Below, one piece after another: positions 1 to 7,104 of a stretch of DNA of 28,135 bases (position 1 is its first letter; the number at the start of each line of letters is the position of its first letter). Under the pieces are notes generated by a model. That model had not been told where the DNA came from. It did no database searches and was given only the letters and a program-made list of their open reading frames with translations. Made by a program: the position numbers and the translations under genes. Where the stretch lies: the NCBI GenBank assembly GCA_016935885.1, contig JAFGQA010000389.1, forward strand, positions 1-28,135, read 5' to 3'. The DNA comes from Phycisphaerae bacterium. Lineage in GTDB: Bacteria; Planctomycetota; Phycisphaerae; UBA1845; UTPLA1.

Positions 1-23
1 AGAGCGCGCTCCCAAAACCCACG

Positions 24-179
24 TCAGAAGTTCCATCGGATAACATCGCCTCTCGGCTTGAGCAAACCTGGCGCTGCCATATTAGGATGACCGGTGCCAA
101 AGAGCGCCCGCCAGTTCTGCTCAGCCTGTCGAAGGAGTCCTTCGGCTTCGTCATACCGCCCCAGTTCGAGCAGCACCAG
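24..179 (-). pseudogene. Tetratricopeptide-repeat (TPR) protein remnant, C-terminal end only
   Basis: Read on the minus strand, this stretch translates to a TPR-like piece containing LGRYDEAEGLLRQAEQ followed by ALFGTGHP. This is the signature of the TPR_12-type units found in planctomycete kinase and TPR proteins. The frame closes at a TGA at 24-26. It is blocked immediately upstream by an in-frame TGA at 180-182, so no start codon or further repeat is available. About 51 residues remain. I infer a decayed gene tail. It could also be a frameshifted end of a gene whose earlier part was lost, because the sequence up to 430 shows no other TPR motif. It has no visible functional link to the downstream operon. 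Confidence 0.5.
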
Positions 180-392
180 TCAAACTCTTGACCGAAGTTG
201 CATGTGCGTTCGGGTCCGAATCGCAGGCACATTCGTGGCCCGAACACCCTGAAAGCAGCCCCGAAACCAGCTCCGGATTGGCGACACAGCAGTGTCCAAA
301 ACACCTGCCCTGCCAATGCTACGTCCCTTCCATTACAGAGGTTAGGTCGCCGCCCTGCGAATGGCCAAGCTGGCAGCCGCCAAGTCGTGGCC

Positions 393-411
393 GCGGGGAG
401 CAGCTCCCCGC
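393..411. other. Perfect 9-bp inverted repeat (hairpin)
   Basis: GCGGGGAGC and GCTCCCCGC flank a single A, giving a strong GC-rich hairpin. It lies about 70 bases before the candidate promoter of the downstream operon. There is no T-run on either side, so it is not a standard intrinsic terminator. It may be the end of the decayed upstream gene's transcript or a protein-binding palindrome. The rest of 180-480 shows nothing else I can support. Confidence 0.4.
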
Positions 412-479
412 AAAGCGAGGCCGCTAGGGTCGACGTCCAGCTCTCCATCCATCAGGGGGCCGCTGTCCGTCAACAGACC

Positions 480-508
480 TTTACAACGAACGGCCGTTGG
501 CATATAGC
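480..508 (+). promoter_or_regulatory. Candidate sigma-70-type promoter with palindromic spacer
   Basis: TTTACA (480-485, five of six to the -35 consensus) is followed after 17 bases by TATAGC (503-508, four of six to the -10 consensus). The spacer contains the perfect 10-base palindrome AACGGCCGTT (489-498), where a dimeric regulator could sit and block polymerase. Transcription would begin near 515 and leave a leader of about 110 bases before the GTG start at 626. It is the only promoter-like pair I found upstream of the operon. Confidence 0.35.
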
Positions 509-625
509 ATGCAGAAGCTTACAGGGGCACACGGACAGACGGTTCTCGCTGGGTGGGGCTTGGATCCGGGTTGCCGGAGAGCCGTTCGTGTTGGGGCTCC
601 ACGGATACAGGAATGGAGAAGACAA

Positions 626-1810
626 GTGAGCAAGCGAACTATCGTTTCGATGCCTGGTAATGGCATTGGCAAGGTGGTGCTGCCTGAAGCGATTCGGGTA
701 CTCGATGCCGCGGGCTTCGATGCCGAATACGTACACGCGGACATCGGCTGGGACTTCTGGACCAACCAGGGAAACCCCCTTCCCGATCAGACGATCGACG
801 TGCTGGAGAAACACAAGCTCGGCCTGTTTGGGGCAATCACCTCCAAGCCCAAGGACCAAGCCGCGGCGGAGTTGGCTCCTGGACTTCGCGACAAGGGCTA
901 CGTCTATGCCAGCCCGATCGTTCGGCTGCGCCAGCACTTCGATTTGGATATCTGCATCAGGCCCTGCCGCTCGTTTCAGGGCAATCCCCTGAACTTCATA
1001 CGCCGGAGCCCGGACGGCGGGATTGAGGAGCCGCAGGTTAATGCAGTGATCTTCAGACAGAACACGGAGGGACTGTACGCCGGTGTGGAGTGGACCGGGC
1101 CGCCTGCCGAAGTCCGAGCCGCGTTGGAGACCCATCCGAGGATGGCCCAGTTCAAGGATGTTCCCAACGAGGCCCTTGCCGTTTCGACACGGATCTTCTC
1201 ACGTGGGGCTTGTCGGCGCATCGTGCGCGAAGCCTTCGCGTATGCCAGAAAGTTCGGCTACAAGTCCGTGACGGTATGCGAGAAGCCCAATGTCATCCGC
1301 GAGACCTCCGGGATGATGCGGGCGGAGGCCCAGGCGACTGCGAAGGACTACCCCGACGTTCAGCTTTGGGAAACCAACATTGACGCCCAAATGATGTGGC
1401 TCACCAAGAACCCCGAGGACTATGGCGTCCTGGTGAGTGGCAACATGTTCGGCGACATCGTATCCGACGGCTTCGCCGGATTGGTCGGCGGGCTCGGCTT
1501 CGCTTGCAGCGCCAACATCGGCCGCGAGGTCGCCGTGTTCGAGCCTACTCACGGCTCGGCACCCAAGTACGAGCGGCTTTCGCCGCCCATCGTAAACCCG
1601 ATCGCGATGATTCTCTCGGCCTGCATGATGCTCGACCACTTAGGCGAGACGGACAAGGCCGAGCGGATTCGCGGGGCAATCGGCAAGGTCATCGCTGAGG
1701 GCAACGTGCGGACGTACGACATGCTGCGTATTCCCGGCGGGCCGCAATCCATCAGCCGGGGAGCGGCAAGCACAACACAGATGACCGACGCGATCATCGA
1801 GAAGATGTAG
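626..1810 (+). CDS. Isocitrate/homoisocitrate dehydrogenase family protein
   Basis: This is a beta-decarboxylating dehydrogenase of the isocitrate/isopropylmalate family (394 aa), oxidising a 2-hydroxy-3-carboxy acid to a 2-oxoacid plus CO2. I chose the GTG at 626 because GGAG (615-618) sits 7 bases upstream and the family N-terminus (TIVSMPGNGIG) begins right after it. An upstream ATG at 497 would add 43 unconserved residues. Visible pocket residues are R102, R112, the NTEGLYAG loop with Y151, K220, D253, D277 and D281. THGSAPKY (308-315) has Lys-Tyr where E. coli NADP-type enzymes do, so NADP use is likely. The segment SPIVRLR resembles the SPIVALR of yeast homoisocitrate dehydrogenase Lys12, and the E. 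coli Asn115 position is Ile98. The substrate is therefore open: isocitrate or homoisocitrate. It is first in the operon, 36 bases before the hydratase gene. Confidence 0.85.
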   Translation: MSKRTIVSMPGNGIGKVVLPEAIRVLDAAGFDAEYVHADIGWDFWTNQGNPLPDQTIDVLEKHKLGLFGAITSKPKDQAAAELAPGLRDKGYVYASPIVRLRQHFDLDICIRPCRSFQGNPLNFIRRSPDGGIEEPQVNAVIFRQNTEGLYAGVEWTGPPAEVRAALETHPRMAQFKDVPNEALAVSTRIFSRGACRRIVREAFAYARKFGYKSVTVCEKPNVIRETSGMMRAEAQATAKDYPDVQLWETNIDAQMMWLTKNPEDYGVLVSGNMFGDIVSDGFAGLVGGLGFACSANIGREVAVFEPTHGSAPKYERLSPPIVNPIAMILSACMMLDHLGETDKAERIRGAIGKVIAEGNVRTYDMLRIPGGPQSISRGAASTTQMTDAIIEKM

Positions 1811-1846
1811 CGGCCACCCGCCACGGCTGTTCCCCATGGAGATCCA

Positions 1847-3823
1847 ATGTCAGGACAAACCCTCATTGAGAAGATTGCACAGCGTTATGCGGTGGGGCTC
1901 GAGCCGGGGCAGGTGGTCCGAGCCGGCGATTTCCTTACCGTGCGCCCGGCGCACGTGATGACGCACGACAACACCGCGGCGGTCATACCGAAGTTCGAGA
2001 GCATGGGGGCGACGAAGGTGGCCGACGCCGGTCAGCCGGTGTTCGCCCTTGACCACGACATCCAGAACCAAAGCGAAGGCAACCTAGCGAAGTACGCCAG
2101 GATCGAGGCGTTTGCCGAAAAGCACGGCATTGCCTTTTTCCCGGCCGGACGGGGAATCGGGCATCAGGTGATGGTCGAGGAAGGCTTCGTATTACCGGGC
2201 ACGCTGGTGGTCGCCTCTGATTCGCACTCGAATCTCTACGGCGGGCTCGCGGCCTTGGGCACGCCGGTTGTGCGCACCGATGCCGCGGCGCTTTGGGCGA
2301 CGGGCCAAACCTGGTGGCATGTTCCCGACATCGTGCGGGTCAACTTCACCGGCAAGCTTGCTCCAGGAGTCTCGGGCAAGGATGTGATCATCACCCTGAT
2401 CGGCACGTTCAACCAAGATGAGGTGCTCAACTGCTGCGTCGAGTTCACTGGCCCTGGTGTGCGCGAGCTTGGCATGGATGATCGCCTTGCCATTGCGAAC
2501 ATGACGACCGAATGGGGGGGCCTGGCGGGCGTCTTCCCCTGTGACGACGTTACCAAGGAGTCCTTGCTGGGCCGTGCCGAGCGGATGCATCGGCGCGGCG
2601 ACACGAATCCTCGACTCACACGGGAGATCGTCGAGCGCGCGGTGGCCGTGTGTCCGACTCCCGATGAGGACGCCGTCTATGCTACGGAACTCGAGTTCGA
2701 TCTTTCCGCCGTGACGCCCTTCGTGGCGGGACCGAACGAAGTGAAGACCATAACGCCGTTGCCGGAGATCGAGGCGAAGAGGGTTAAGATCGACAAGGCC
2801 TATTTGCTCAGTTGCGTGAACGGGCGGCTGGAGGACTTCGCCGCTGCCGCCTCGGTGGTTAAAGGCAAGAAGGTCGCCGCCGGCGTCACGTTCTATGTCG
2901 CGGCGGCCTCGAGCGAGGTGCAGGCGGAAGCCGCCCGATTGGGCCACTGGAAGGCAATCCTCGAAGCGGGTGCGGTGGTCCTCCCGTCGGGGTGCGGCCC
3001 GTGCATCGGACTCGGCAACGGCGTTTTGAAAGACGGCGAGGTGGGCATCTCCGCGACCAATCGCAACTTCAAAGGGCGTATGGGCTCACGTGAGTCCTTC
3101 GTCTATCTCGCCAGTCCGGCGGTGGTCGCCGCCTCAGGCGTCGCGGGATATATAGCAGGGCCGCCACGGGAGGGAGCCGCATCGGATGGCAACGTACTCC
3201 GCGAGGCCTTGCGGCGTGGCAGTGCGATCCGCGTTGCGTCGCGGCGTACAGAACAAGTGCCGGAGGTTCGTCTTGTCGAGGGCTTCCCGGCCAGGATCGA
3301 GGGGGAGCTGCTGTTTGTCCCCAAGGACAACATGAATACCGACGGGATCTACGGCAAGGAGTACACGTATCAGGAGGATCTGACGCCTGACGAGATGGGC
3401 ACGAAGGCGATGCTCAATTACGACCCGGAGTTCCAGAAGTTGGCGCGGAATGGCGACATCCTGGTGGGTGGATACAACTTCGGGTCGGGCTCCTCAAGGG
3501 AGCAGGCGGCGACCGCGCTGAAGTTCCGCGGCCTCCAGATGGTCATCGCCGGCTCGTACTCGCAGACCTACAGGCGGAACGCGTTTAACAACGGCTACAT
3601 CGTCATCGAATGCCCCGAACTCGTCGAGGACCTGAAGGCCGCTCATACGGGCGAGCAGGCGTTGACCATCCGCACGGGGATGAGCGTGGTCGTAGACTTC
3701 GTTCGCGCTCGGATTGACAGCAAAGGGAAAAGCTACAGGTTCGGTCCGTTAGGGACCGTTGCGCAGGAGTTGGTTACCGGAGGCGGGATGGAGGCGTTGA
3801 TAAGGATGAAGGTTGAAGGATGA
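1847..3823 (+). CDS. Single-chain homoaconitase/aconitase-family hydro-lyase
   Basis: This [4Fe-4S] hydro-lyase (658 aa) isomerises citrate-type acids through a cis-aconitate-type intermediate. The N-terminal LeuC-like part has MTHDNT (38-43), LDHDIQN (68-74), ASDSHSN (123-129) and cluster ligands C323, C383 and C386 (GCGPC). The C-terminal LeuD-like swivel domain, from about residue 475, carries GSGSSREQ. Passages such as PAGRGIGHQ, ALGTPVVRTDAAALWATGQTWW and KYAVGL-like IAQRYAVGLEPG read closest to fungal mitochondrial homoaconitase (Lys4) rather than to AcnA or AcnB. It is one chain, like Lys4, not the two-subunit LeuCD form. The ATG follows GGAG at a 5-base spacing. Its neighbours are the dehydrogenase that would use its product and a PrpD-family dehydratase. 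It could act on citrate or homocitrate isomers. The sequence alone does not decide. The last codons lie in a heptanucleotide repeat. Confidence 0.85.
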   Translation: MSGQTLIEKIAQRYAVGLEPGQVVRAGDFLTVRPAHVMTHDNTAAVIPKFESMGATKVADAGQPVFALDHDIQNQSEGNLAKYARIEAFAEKHGIAFFPAGRGIGHQVMVEEGFVLPGTLVVASDSHSNLYGGLAALGTPVVRTDAAALWATGQTWWHVPDIVRVNFTGKLAPGVSGKDVIITLIGTFNQDEVLNCCVEFTGPGVRELGMDDRLAIANMTTEWGGLAGVFPCDDVTKESLLGRAERMHRRGDTNPRLTREIVERAVAVCPTPDEDAVYATELEFDLSAVTPFVAGPNEVKTITPLPEIEAKRVKIDKAYLLSCVNGRLEDFAAAASVVKGKKVAAGVTFYVAAASSEVQAEAARLGHWKAILEAGAVVLPSGCGPCIGLGNGVLKDGEVGISATNRNFKGRMGSRESFVYLASPAVVAASGVAGYIAGPPREGAASDGNVLREALRRGSAIRVASRRTEQVPEVRLVEGFPARIEGELLFVPKDNMNTDGIYGKEYTYQEDLTPDEMGTKAMLNYDPEFQKLARNGDILVGGYNFGSGSSREQAATALKFRGLQMVIAGSYSQTYRRNAFNNGYIVIECPELVEDLKAAHTGEQALTIRTGMSVVVDFVRARIDSKGKSYRFGPLGTVAQELVTGGGMEALIRMKVEG

Positions 3824-3839
3824 AGGATGAAGGATGAGG
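3805..3839 (+). repeat. Five-unit heptanucleotide tandem repeat (GATGAAG)
   Basis: The units are GATGAAG, GTTGAAG, GATGAAG, GATGAAG and GATGAGG, with an exact 7-base period. The tract covers the last codons and stop of the hydratase gene (TGA at 3821-3823) and an in-frame alternative ATG (3827) of the HD-domain gene. Seven is not a multiple of three, so loss or gain of one unit would change the reading frame at this junction. The tract also supplies repeated GAAGGATG, which resembles a weak ribosome-binding site plus start. Confidence 0.85.
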
Positions 3840-3862
3840 CGTGGCGGTTGACGGCTTCAAAC

Positions 3863-3868
3863 GGAGAG
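3863..3868 (+). promoter_or_regulatory. Ribosome binding site that sets the HD-gene start
   Basis: GGAGAG lies 6 bases before the ATG at 3875. The in-frame ATG at 3827 is preceded only by the heptanucleotide repeat. This favours the shorter HD-domain product. Confidence 0.55.
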
Positions 3869-3874
3869 CTACTG

Positions 3875-4420
3875 ATGCGTGACGAAATCGCTGAATTGTT
3901 GCCCGAGGTGGATGAGATTCGCGACCACACTCTGCGGGACAAGGTGATCGACGTTTGGGAGGCCTCTATCAGAACCGGCGGTTGGCAGCCGAAGGAGCTG
4001 CTCGAGATTCCCTTCACGCTGCTGGCCGGGGAAATCGAAATGAAGTTCATCGAACATGTTCGATCCTGTGCCCGCATGTGCCTGGCCGTCGAGCGTGTGC
4101 TGAACGAGATCTGGGGTGGTCGCGTGCCCATCAACCACGATCACCTTCTTGCCGGGGCTTTGCTCGCGGACGTCGGTAAGCCGATCGAGTACGCCAAGAA
4201 GGATGGCCGGGTCGTCAAGGGCAAGCGCGGTGACCACCTGCGCCACCCTTTCAGCGGCGTGGGCCTTTGCTGGCAGCACGGTTTGCCGGATGAAGTGATG
4301 CACATCGTGGCCACGCACTCGAAAGAGGGTGACCACGTGCAGCGCACTACTGAGTCCATCATCTTCCATCATGCGGATTTCATCGACTTCGACATCGCGT
4401 GCGGGCTAGGAAGGAAATAG
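3875..4420 (+). CDS. HD-domain protein with altered HD dyad
   Basis: This protein of about 181 aa has the metal-dependent phosphohydrolase (HD) layout: H61, then LLADVGK at 96-102, HPFSGVG (H124), ATHS (H148) and HHAD (165-168, D168). In canonical members the second motif is LLHDIGK, so the histidine of the HD dyad is Ala98 while Asp99 is kept. Either metal binding is changed or the protein is a sensor or regulator rather than a phosphohydrolase. The start was chosen by its ribosome binding site; an ATG at 3827 would add 16 low-complexity-derived residues. It ends 9 bases before the PrpD-family gene, whose strong AGGGAGG site lies in the gap. Its tight position inside a tricarboxylate operon suggests a role in that pathway, but its substrate cannot be named. 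Confidence 0.75.
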   Translation: MRDEIAELLPEVDEIRDHTLRDKVIDVWEASIRTGGWQPKELLEIPFTLLAGEIEMKFIEHVRSCARMCLAVERVLNEIWGGRVPINHDHLLAGALLADVGKPIEYAKKDGRVVKGKRGDHLRHPFSGVGLCWQHGLPDEVMHIVATHSKEGDHVQRTTESIIFHHADFIDFDIACGLGRK

Positions 4421-4429
4421 GGAGGCGCA

Positions 4430-5803
4430 ATGGGTACGTTAACTGAGCAACTCGCCCGCTGGGCTTGTGAGCTGAATTACGAAGACCTCACCCGCGAGTC
4501 GGTCGACGCGGCCAAGAGGTTCCTATACGACTCGGTGGGGTGCGCCCTGGGCGGCTACCAGACCAACGACGTCAAGAAATTCCTGGCTTACTACCGTGAA
4601 CTGGGGCAGCCCGGCCCGTGTACGGTCATCGGGGCCGGCGATCAGATGAACGCCGTCGCGGCATCCATGCTAAATGCCCTCATGGTCAGAGCGATGGATT
4701 TCAACGACATCTACTGGAAGCAGGACCCCTCGCATCCCAGCGACCTTCTTTCCGCTCCGCTGGCATTGGCTCAGCGCGATCACAAGAGCGGCAAGGACGT
4801 GATCCTCGGGATCGTCTTGGCTTATGAGATCGCCATGCGCCTCTGTCACGTGGCGGTGCCGGGGATTCGCGAACGTGGCTGGCATCACGCCACGTTGATG
4901 GCTTACGTGTCTCCCATTGTCGCGGGGAAGATGATCGGCCTTGACTGGCAGCAGATACAGCATGCAATCGGTATCGCGAGTTGCCATTGCTTCACGCTGG
5001 GCTGTGCGGTTGCGGGCAAGCTTACTATGATGAAAAACACGGTGAGCCCGATGGGCACGCGCGACGGCGTGGAAGCCGCCCTGCTCGCCCAGAAGGGCTA
5101 CACGGGGCCGGAAGGGGTCATCGAAGGCAAGGAAGGCATGGAACACTGCCTGGGCGAAGGCTGGGATTACTCCTGGATCACCGACAAGCTCGGCGAGCGG
5201 TTCATGATTACCGACTGCGGCATGAAGTCCTTCCCGGTAGAGGCCCTGATGCACTCGCCGCTCTCCGCGACTTTGCATCTAATCAAAGAGCACAGTCTTA
5301 AAGCGGAGGATATCAAGGAAGTGCTTGTTGAGAGCATAGCCCGGGCTGCGGATATTCTCAGCGACCCGGCCAAGTATGACCCGCAAAGCAAGGAGTCGGC
5401 AGACCACAGCTTACCCTACGCCATCGCCGCCGCCGTGGCCGAAGGGCGCGTTACCCGGCAGGAGTTTGCCGAGGAGAAGCTCTGGGATAAGCGACTGCGC
5501 GCCCAGATGGCCAAAGTCAAGGTCGTGGCCAATGAGGAGTTCGAGAAGGCGTTCCCCGCCAAACAGTGTACGCGTGTTACCATTACCACGACGGACGGAC
5601 ATCGACATTCCCATGCGGTGGATGTTCCCAAGGGTGATCCGCGCGACCCCATGACCATCGAAGAGCTGACCGTCAAATTCGATTCCCTGGCGGGCCCAGT
5701 GATGACGGAGTCGCGCCGAGATGAACTCAAGGCCAGTATCTTCTCTTTGGAAGAACTGGGAGACGTCGGCAGGCTCATGGCCTTGACCGTAGCAGACAAG
5801 TAG
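4430..5803 (+). CDS. MmgE/PrpD family dehydratase
   Basis: The protein (457 aa, normal length) belongs to the MmgE/PrpD family, which includes 2-methylcitrate dehydratase (PrpD), B. subtilis MmgE and cis-aconitate decarboxylase. These iron-sulfur-free enzymes act on citrate-type acids. The all-helical N-domain opens with EQLARWACEL and RESVDAAKRFLYDSVGCALGG. The pocket segment MDFNDIYW (89-96) supplies D90 and D93, followed by H102. KSFPVEALMHSP (266-277) supplies K266 and H275. The GTRDGVEAALLAQKG segment is also typical. The ATG follows AGGGAGG at a 5-base spacing. With a homoaconitase-like hydratase beside it, it may perform the first dehydration (citrate or homocitrate to the aconitate) that Lys4-type enzymes do poorly. 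A decarboxylase or 2-methylcitrate role is possible. The exact substrate is inference. Confidence 0.85.
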   Translation: MGTLTEQLARWACELNYEDLTRESVDAAKRFLYDSVGCALGGYQTNDVKKFLAYYRELGQPGPCTVIGAGDQMNAVAASMLNALMVRAMDFNDIYWKQDPSHPSDLLSAPLALAQRDHKSGKDVILGIVLAYEIAMRLCHVAVPGIRERGWHHATLMAYVSPIVAGKMIGLDWQQIQHAIGIASCHCFTLGCAVAGKLTMMKNTVSPMGTRDGVEAALLAQKGYTGPEGVIEGKEGMEHCLGEGWDYSWITDKLGERFMITDCGMKSFPVEALMHSPLSATLHLIKEHSLKAEDIKEVLVESIARAADILSDPAKYDPQSKESADHSLPYAIAAAVAEGRVTRQEFAEEKLWDKRLRAQMAKVKVVANEEFEKAFPAKQCTRVTITTTDGHRHSHAVDVPKGDPRDPMTIEELTVKFDSLAGPVMTESRRDELKASIFSLEELGDVGRLMALTVADK

Positions 5804-5834
5804 ACGGTGGAGTAGCGCAGACGGTGGAGTAGCG
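5802..5834 (+). repeat. Two-copy 16-bp tandem direct repeat
   Basis: AGACGGTGGAGTAGCG occurs at 5802-5817 and again at 5819-5834, with one C between them. It begins at the stop codon of the PrpD-family gene and lies in the 89-base gap before the citrate lyase fusion gene. The sequence after it (about 5850-5870) is a run of AGCTAACAGCTAATAGC-type short repeats. The spacing breaks an otherwise tight operon and could hold an internal promoter or processing site. I see no clear -35/-10 pair. Confidence 0.85.
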
Positions 5835-5892
5835 ATTGGCTGACTGCTGAGAGCTAACAGCTAATAGCCTCTGAACTGGGATATCCAAACGA

Positions 5893-7104
5893 ATGACTAC
5901 GACGTCAACAGAGCACACCGCGGAAGTCGGCCGCAAAGGCGAGGACGTTCGCTCGGATTGCTGGGTGGGGATCACGCCGGCTGATTCCGGCGGGATCGAT
6001 CTACAGCTTACAACCAAGGTTGAGTCAATGTACGGCGAGACCACGCGGAAGTTCGTCCGCGAGGTGCTGGCAAAGCTCGGCGTCGAGAATGCTCATGTGG
6101 AGGTTGACGACACCGGAGCGGTGCCTTTCGTCATCGCCGCGCGGATCGAAGCGGTGGTCCGGCGCTTGGGGCGCGATATCGGGACCGGATACATTCCCGA
6201 ATTCGCATCCGGGACCCAATATGAGACACGGCGCGACCGCTTCCGCCGATCGCGGCTGTACCTTCCTGGGAACGAACCGAAGTTCATGCTCAATGCCGGG
6301 TTTCATCGTCCCGACGGCGTCATTCTCGACTTGGAGGACAGCGTTGCGCCTGCGCAAAAGGACGCCGCCCGGATACTCGTCCGGAATGCACTTAGAACGC
6401 TCGATTTCAAAGGGGCGGAGCGCATGGTACGGATCAACCAGGGCGACGCAGGAATCGAGGATCTCGCATTCGTGGCTCCACACAATGTCCACGTCGTGTT
6501 GATCCCCAAGGTCGAAGCCGCTGAGCAGGTCAAGCGAGTGGAGGAGAGAATCCGTGGGCTGCTGGATGCCCACGGAATCGATCGTCCAGTCTATCTGATG
6601 CCCATTGTGGAGAGCGCTTTGGGTGCGATCAAGGCGTATGAAATCGCAACGGCTTCCGACGGCATCGTAGCACTGGCCATCGGCTTGGAGGACTATACGG
6701 CTGACATCGGCGCCGCCCGCACGCTGGACGGTCGCGAGAGTTTCTGGGCCAGGTCGCAGGTGGTCAACGCCGCTCGGGCGGCGGGCGTGCAGCCTATCGA
6801 CACCGTCTTCTCCGATGTCTCGGACATGGAAGGCCTGCGCAAGAGTGTCCTGGAGGCCAAATCGCTCGGCTTTGAAGGCAAGGGATGCATCCATCCGCGG
6901 CAGATCGCGGTGATTAGGGAAGCCTTCGCACCTACCGAAGAGGAATTGGCGAAGGCCCGCAGCATCGTCGACGCCTTCGAGGAGGCTGAGGCCAAGGGCT
7001 TGGGCGTAGTATCGCTTGGGAGCAAGATGATCGATCCCCCGGTCGTCAAACGCGCACAACGCATCGTGCGGTTGGCAGAGGCAATGGGAAAAGGTGGTAG
7101 ATAA
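5893..7104 (+). CDS. Fused citrate lyase gamma (acyl carrier) and beta (lyase) subunits, CitD-CitE
   Basis: The protein (403 aa) joins two citrate lyase subunits that are normally separate. Residues 1 to about 95 match CitD, the acyl carrier protein: RSDCWVGITP, then GIDLQL, EVLAKLGV, VDDTGAVPFVIAARIEA. Residues from about 115 to 403 are a CitE/HpcH-type lyase: RLYLPGNEPK, GVILDLEDSV (141-151), VRINQGD, MPIVESALGAI, LAIGLEDYTADIG and GCIHPRQI. These carry the arginine, glutamate and aspartate ligands for Mg and substrate. CitE cleaves the citryl-thioester on CitD to oxaloacetate and acetyl-CitD. In Klebsiella CitD the prosthetic group sits on Ser14, two residues before a conserved Asp. Here that position is Arg20 and the only nearby serine is Ser21. 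The gene overlaps citF by one base (TAATG). Ribosome-binding signal before 5893 is weak. A citramalate or homocitrate lyase role is possible. Confidence 0.85.
   Translation: MTTTSTEHTAEVGRKGEDVRSDCWVGITPADSGGIDLQLTTKVESMYGETTRKFVREVLAKLGVENAHVEVDDTGAVPFVIAARIEAVVRRLGRDIGTGYIPEFASGTQYETRRDRFRRSRLYLPGNEPKFMLNAGFHRPDGVILDLEDSVAPAQKDAARILVRNALRTLDFKGAERMVRINQGDAGIEDLAFVAPHNVHVVLIPKVEAAEQVKRVEERIRGLLDAHGIDRPVYLMPIVESALGAIKAYEIATASDGIVALAIGLEDYTADIGAARTLDGRESFWARSQVVNAARAAGVQPIDTVFSDVSDMEGLRKSVLEAKSLGFEGKGCIHPRQIAVIREAFAPTEEELAKARSIVDAFEEAEAKGLGVVSLGSKMIDPPVVKRAQRIVRLAEAMGKGGR

Noticed and set aside
198..629. A 143-codon + strand frame before the operon
   Set aside because: Basic, low-complexity translation without family resemblance. 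It overlaps the promoter candidate and runs into the dehydrogenase start.
2192..2947. A 251-codon frame antisense to the hydratase gene
   Set aside because: Low-complexity translation with no ribosome binding site or motif. It is a shadow of the Lys4-like gene.
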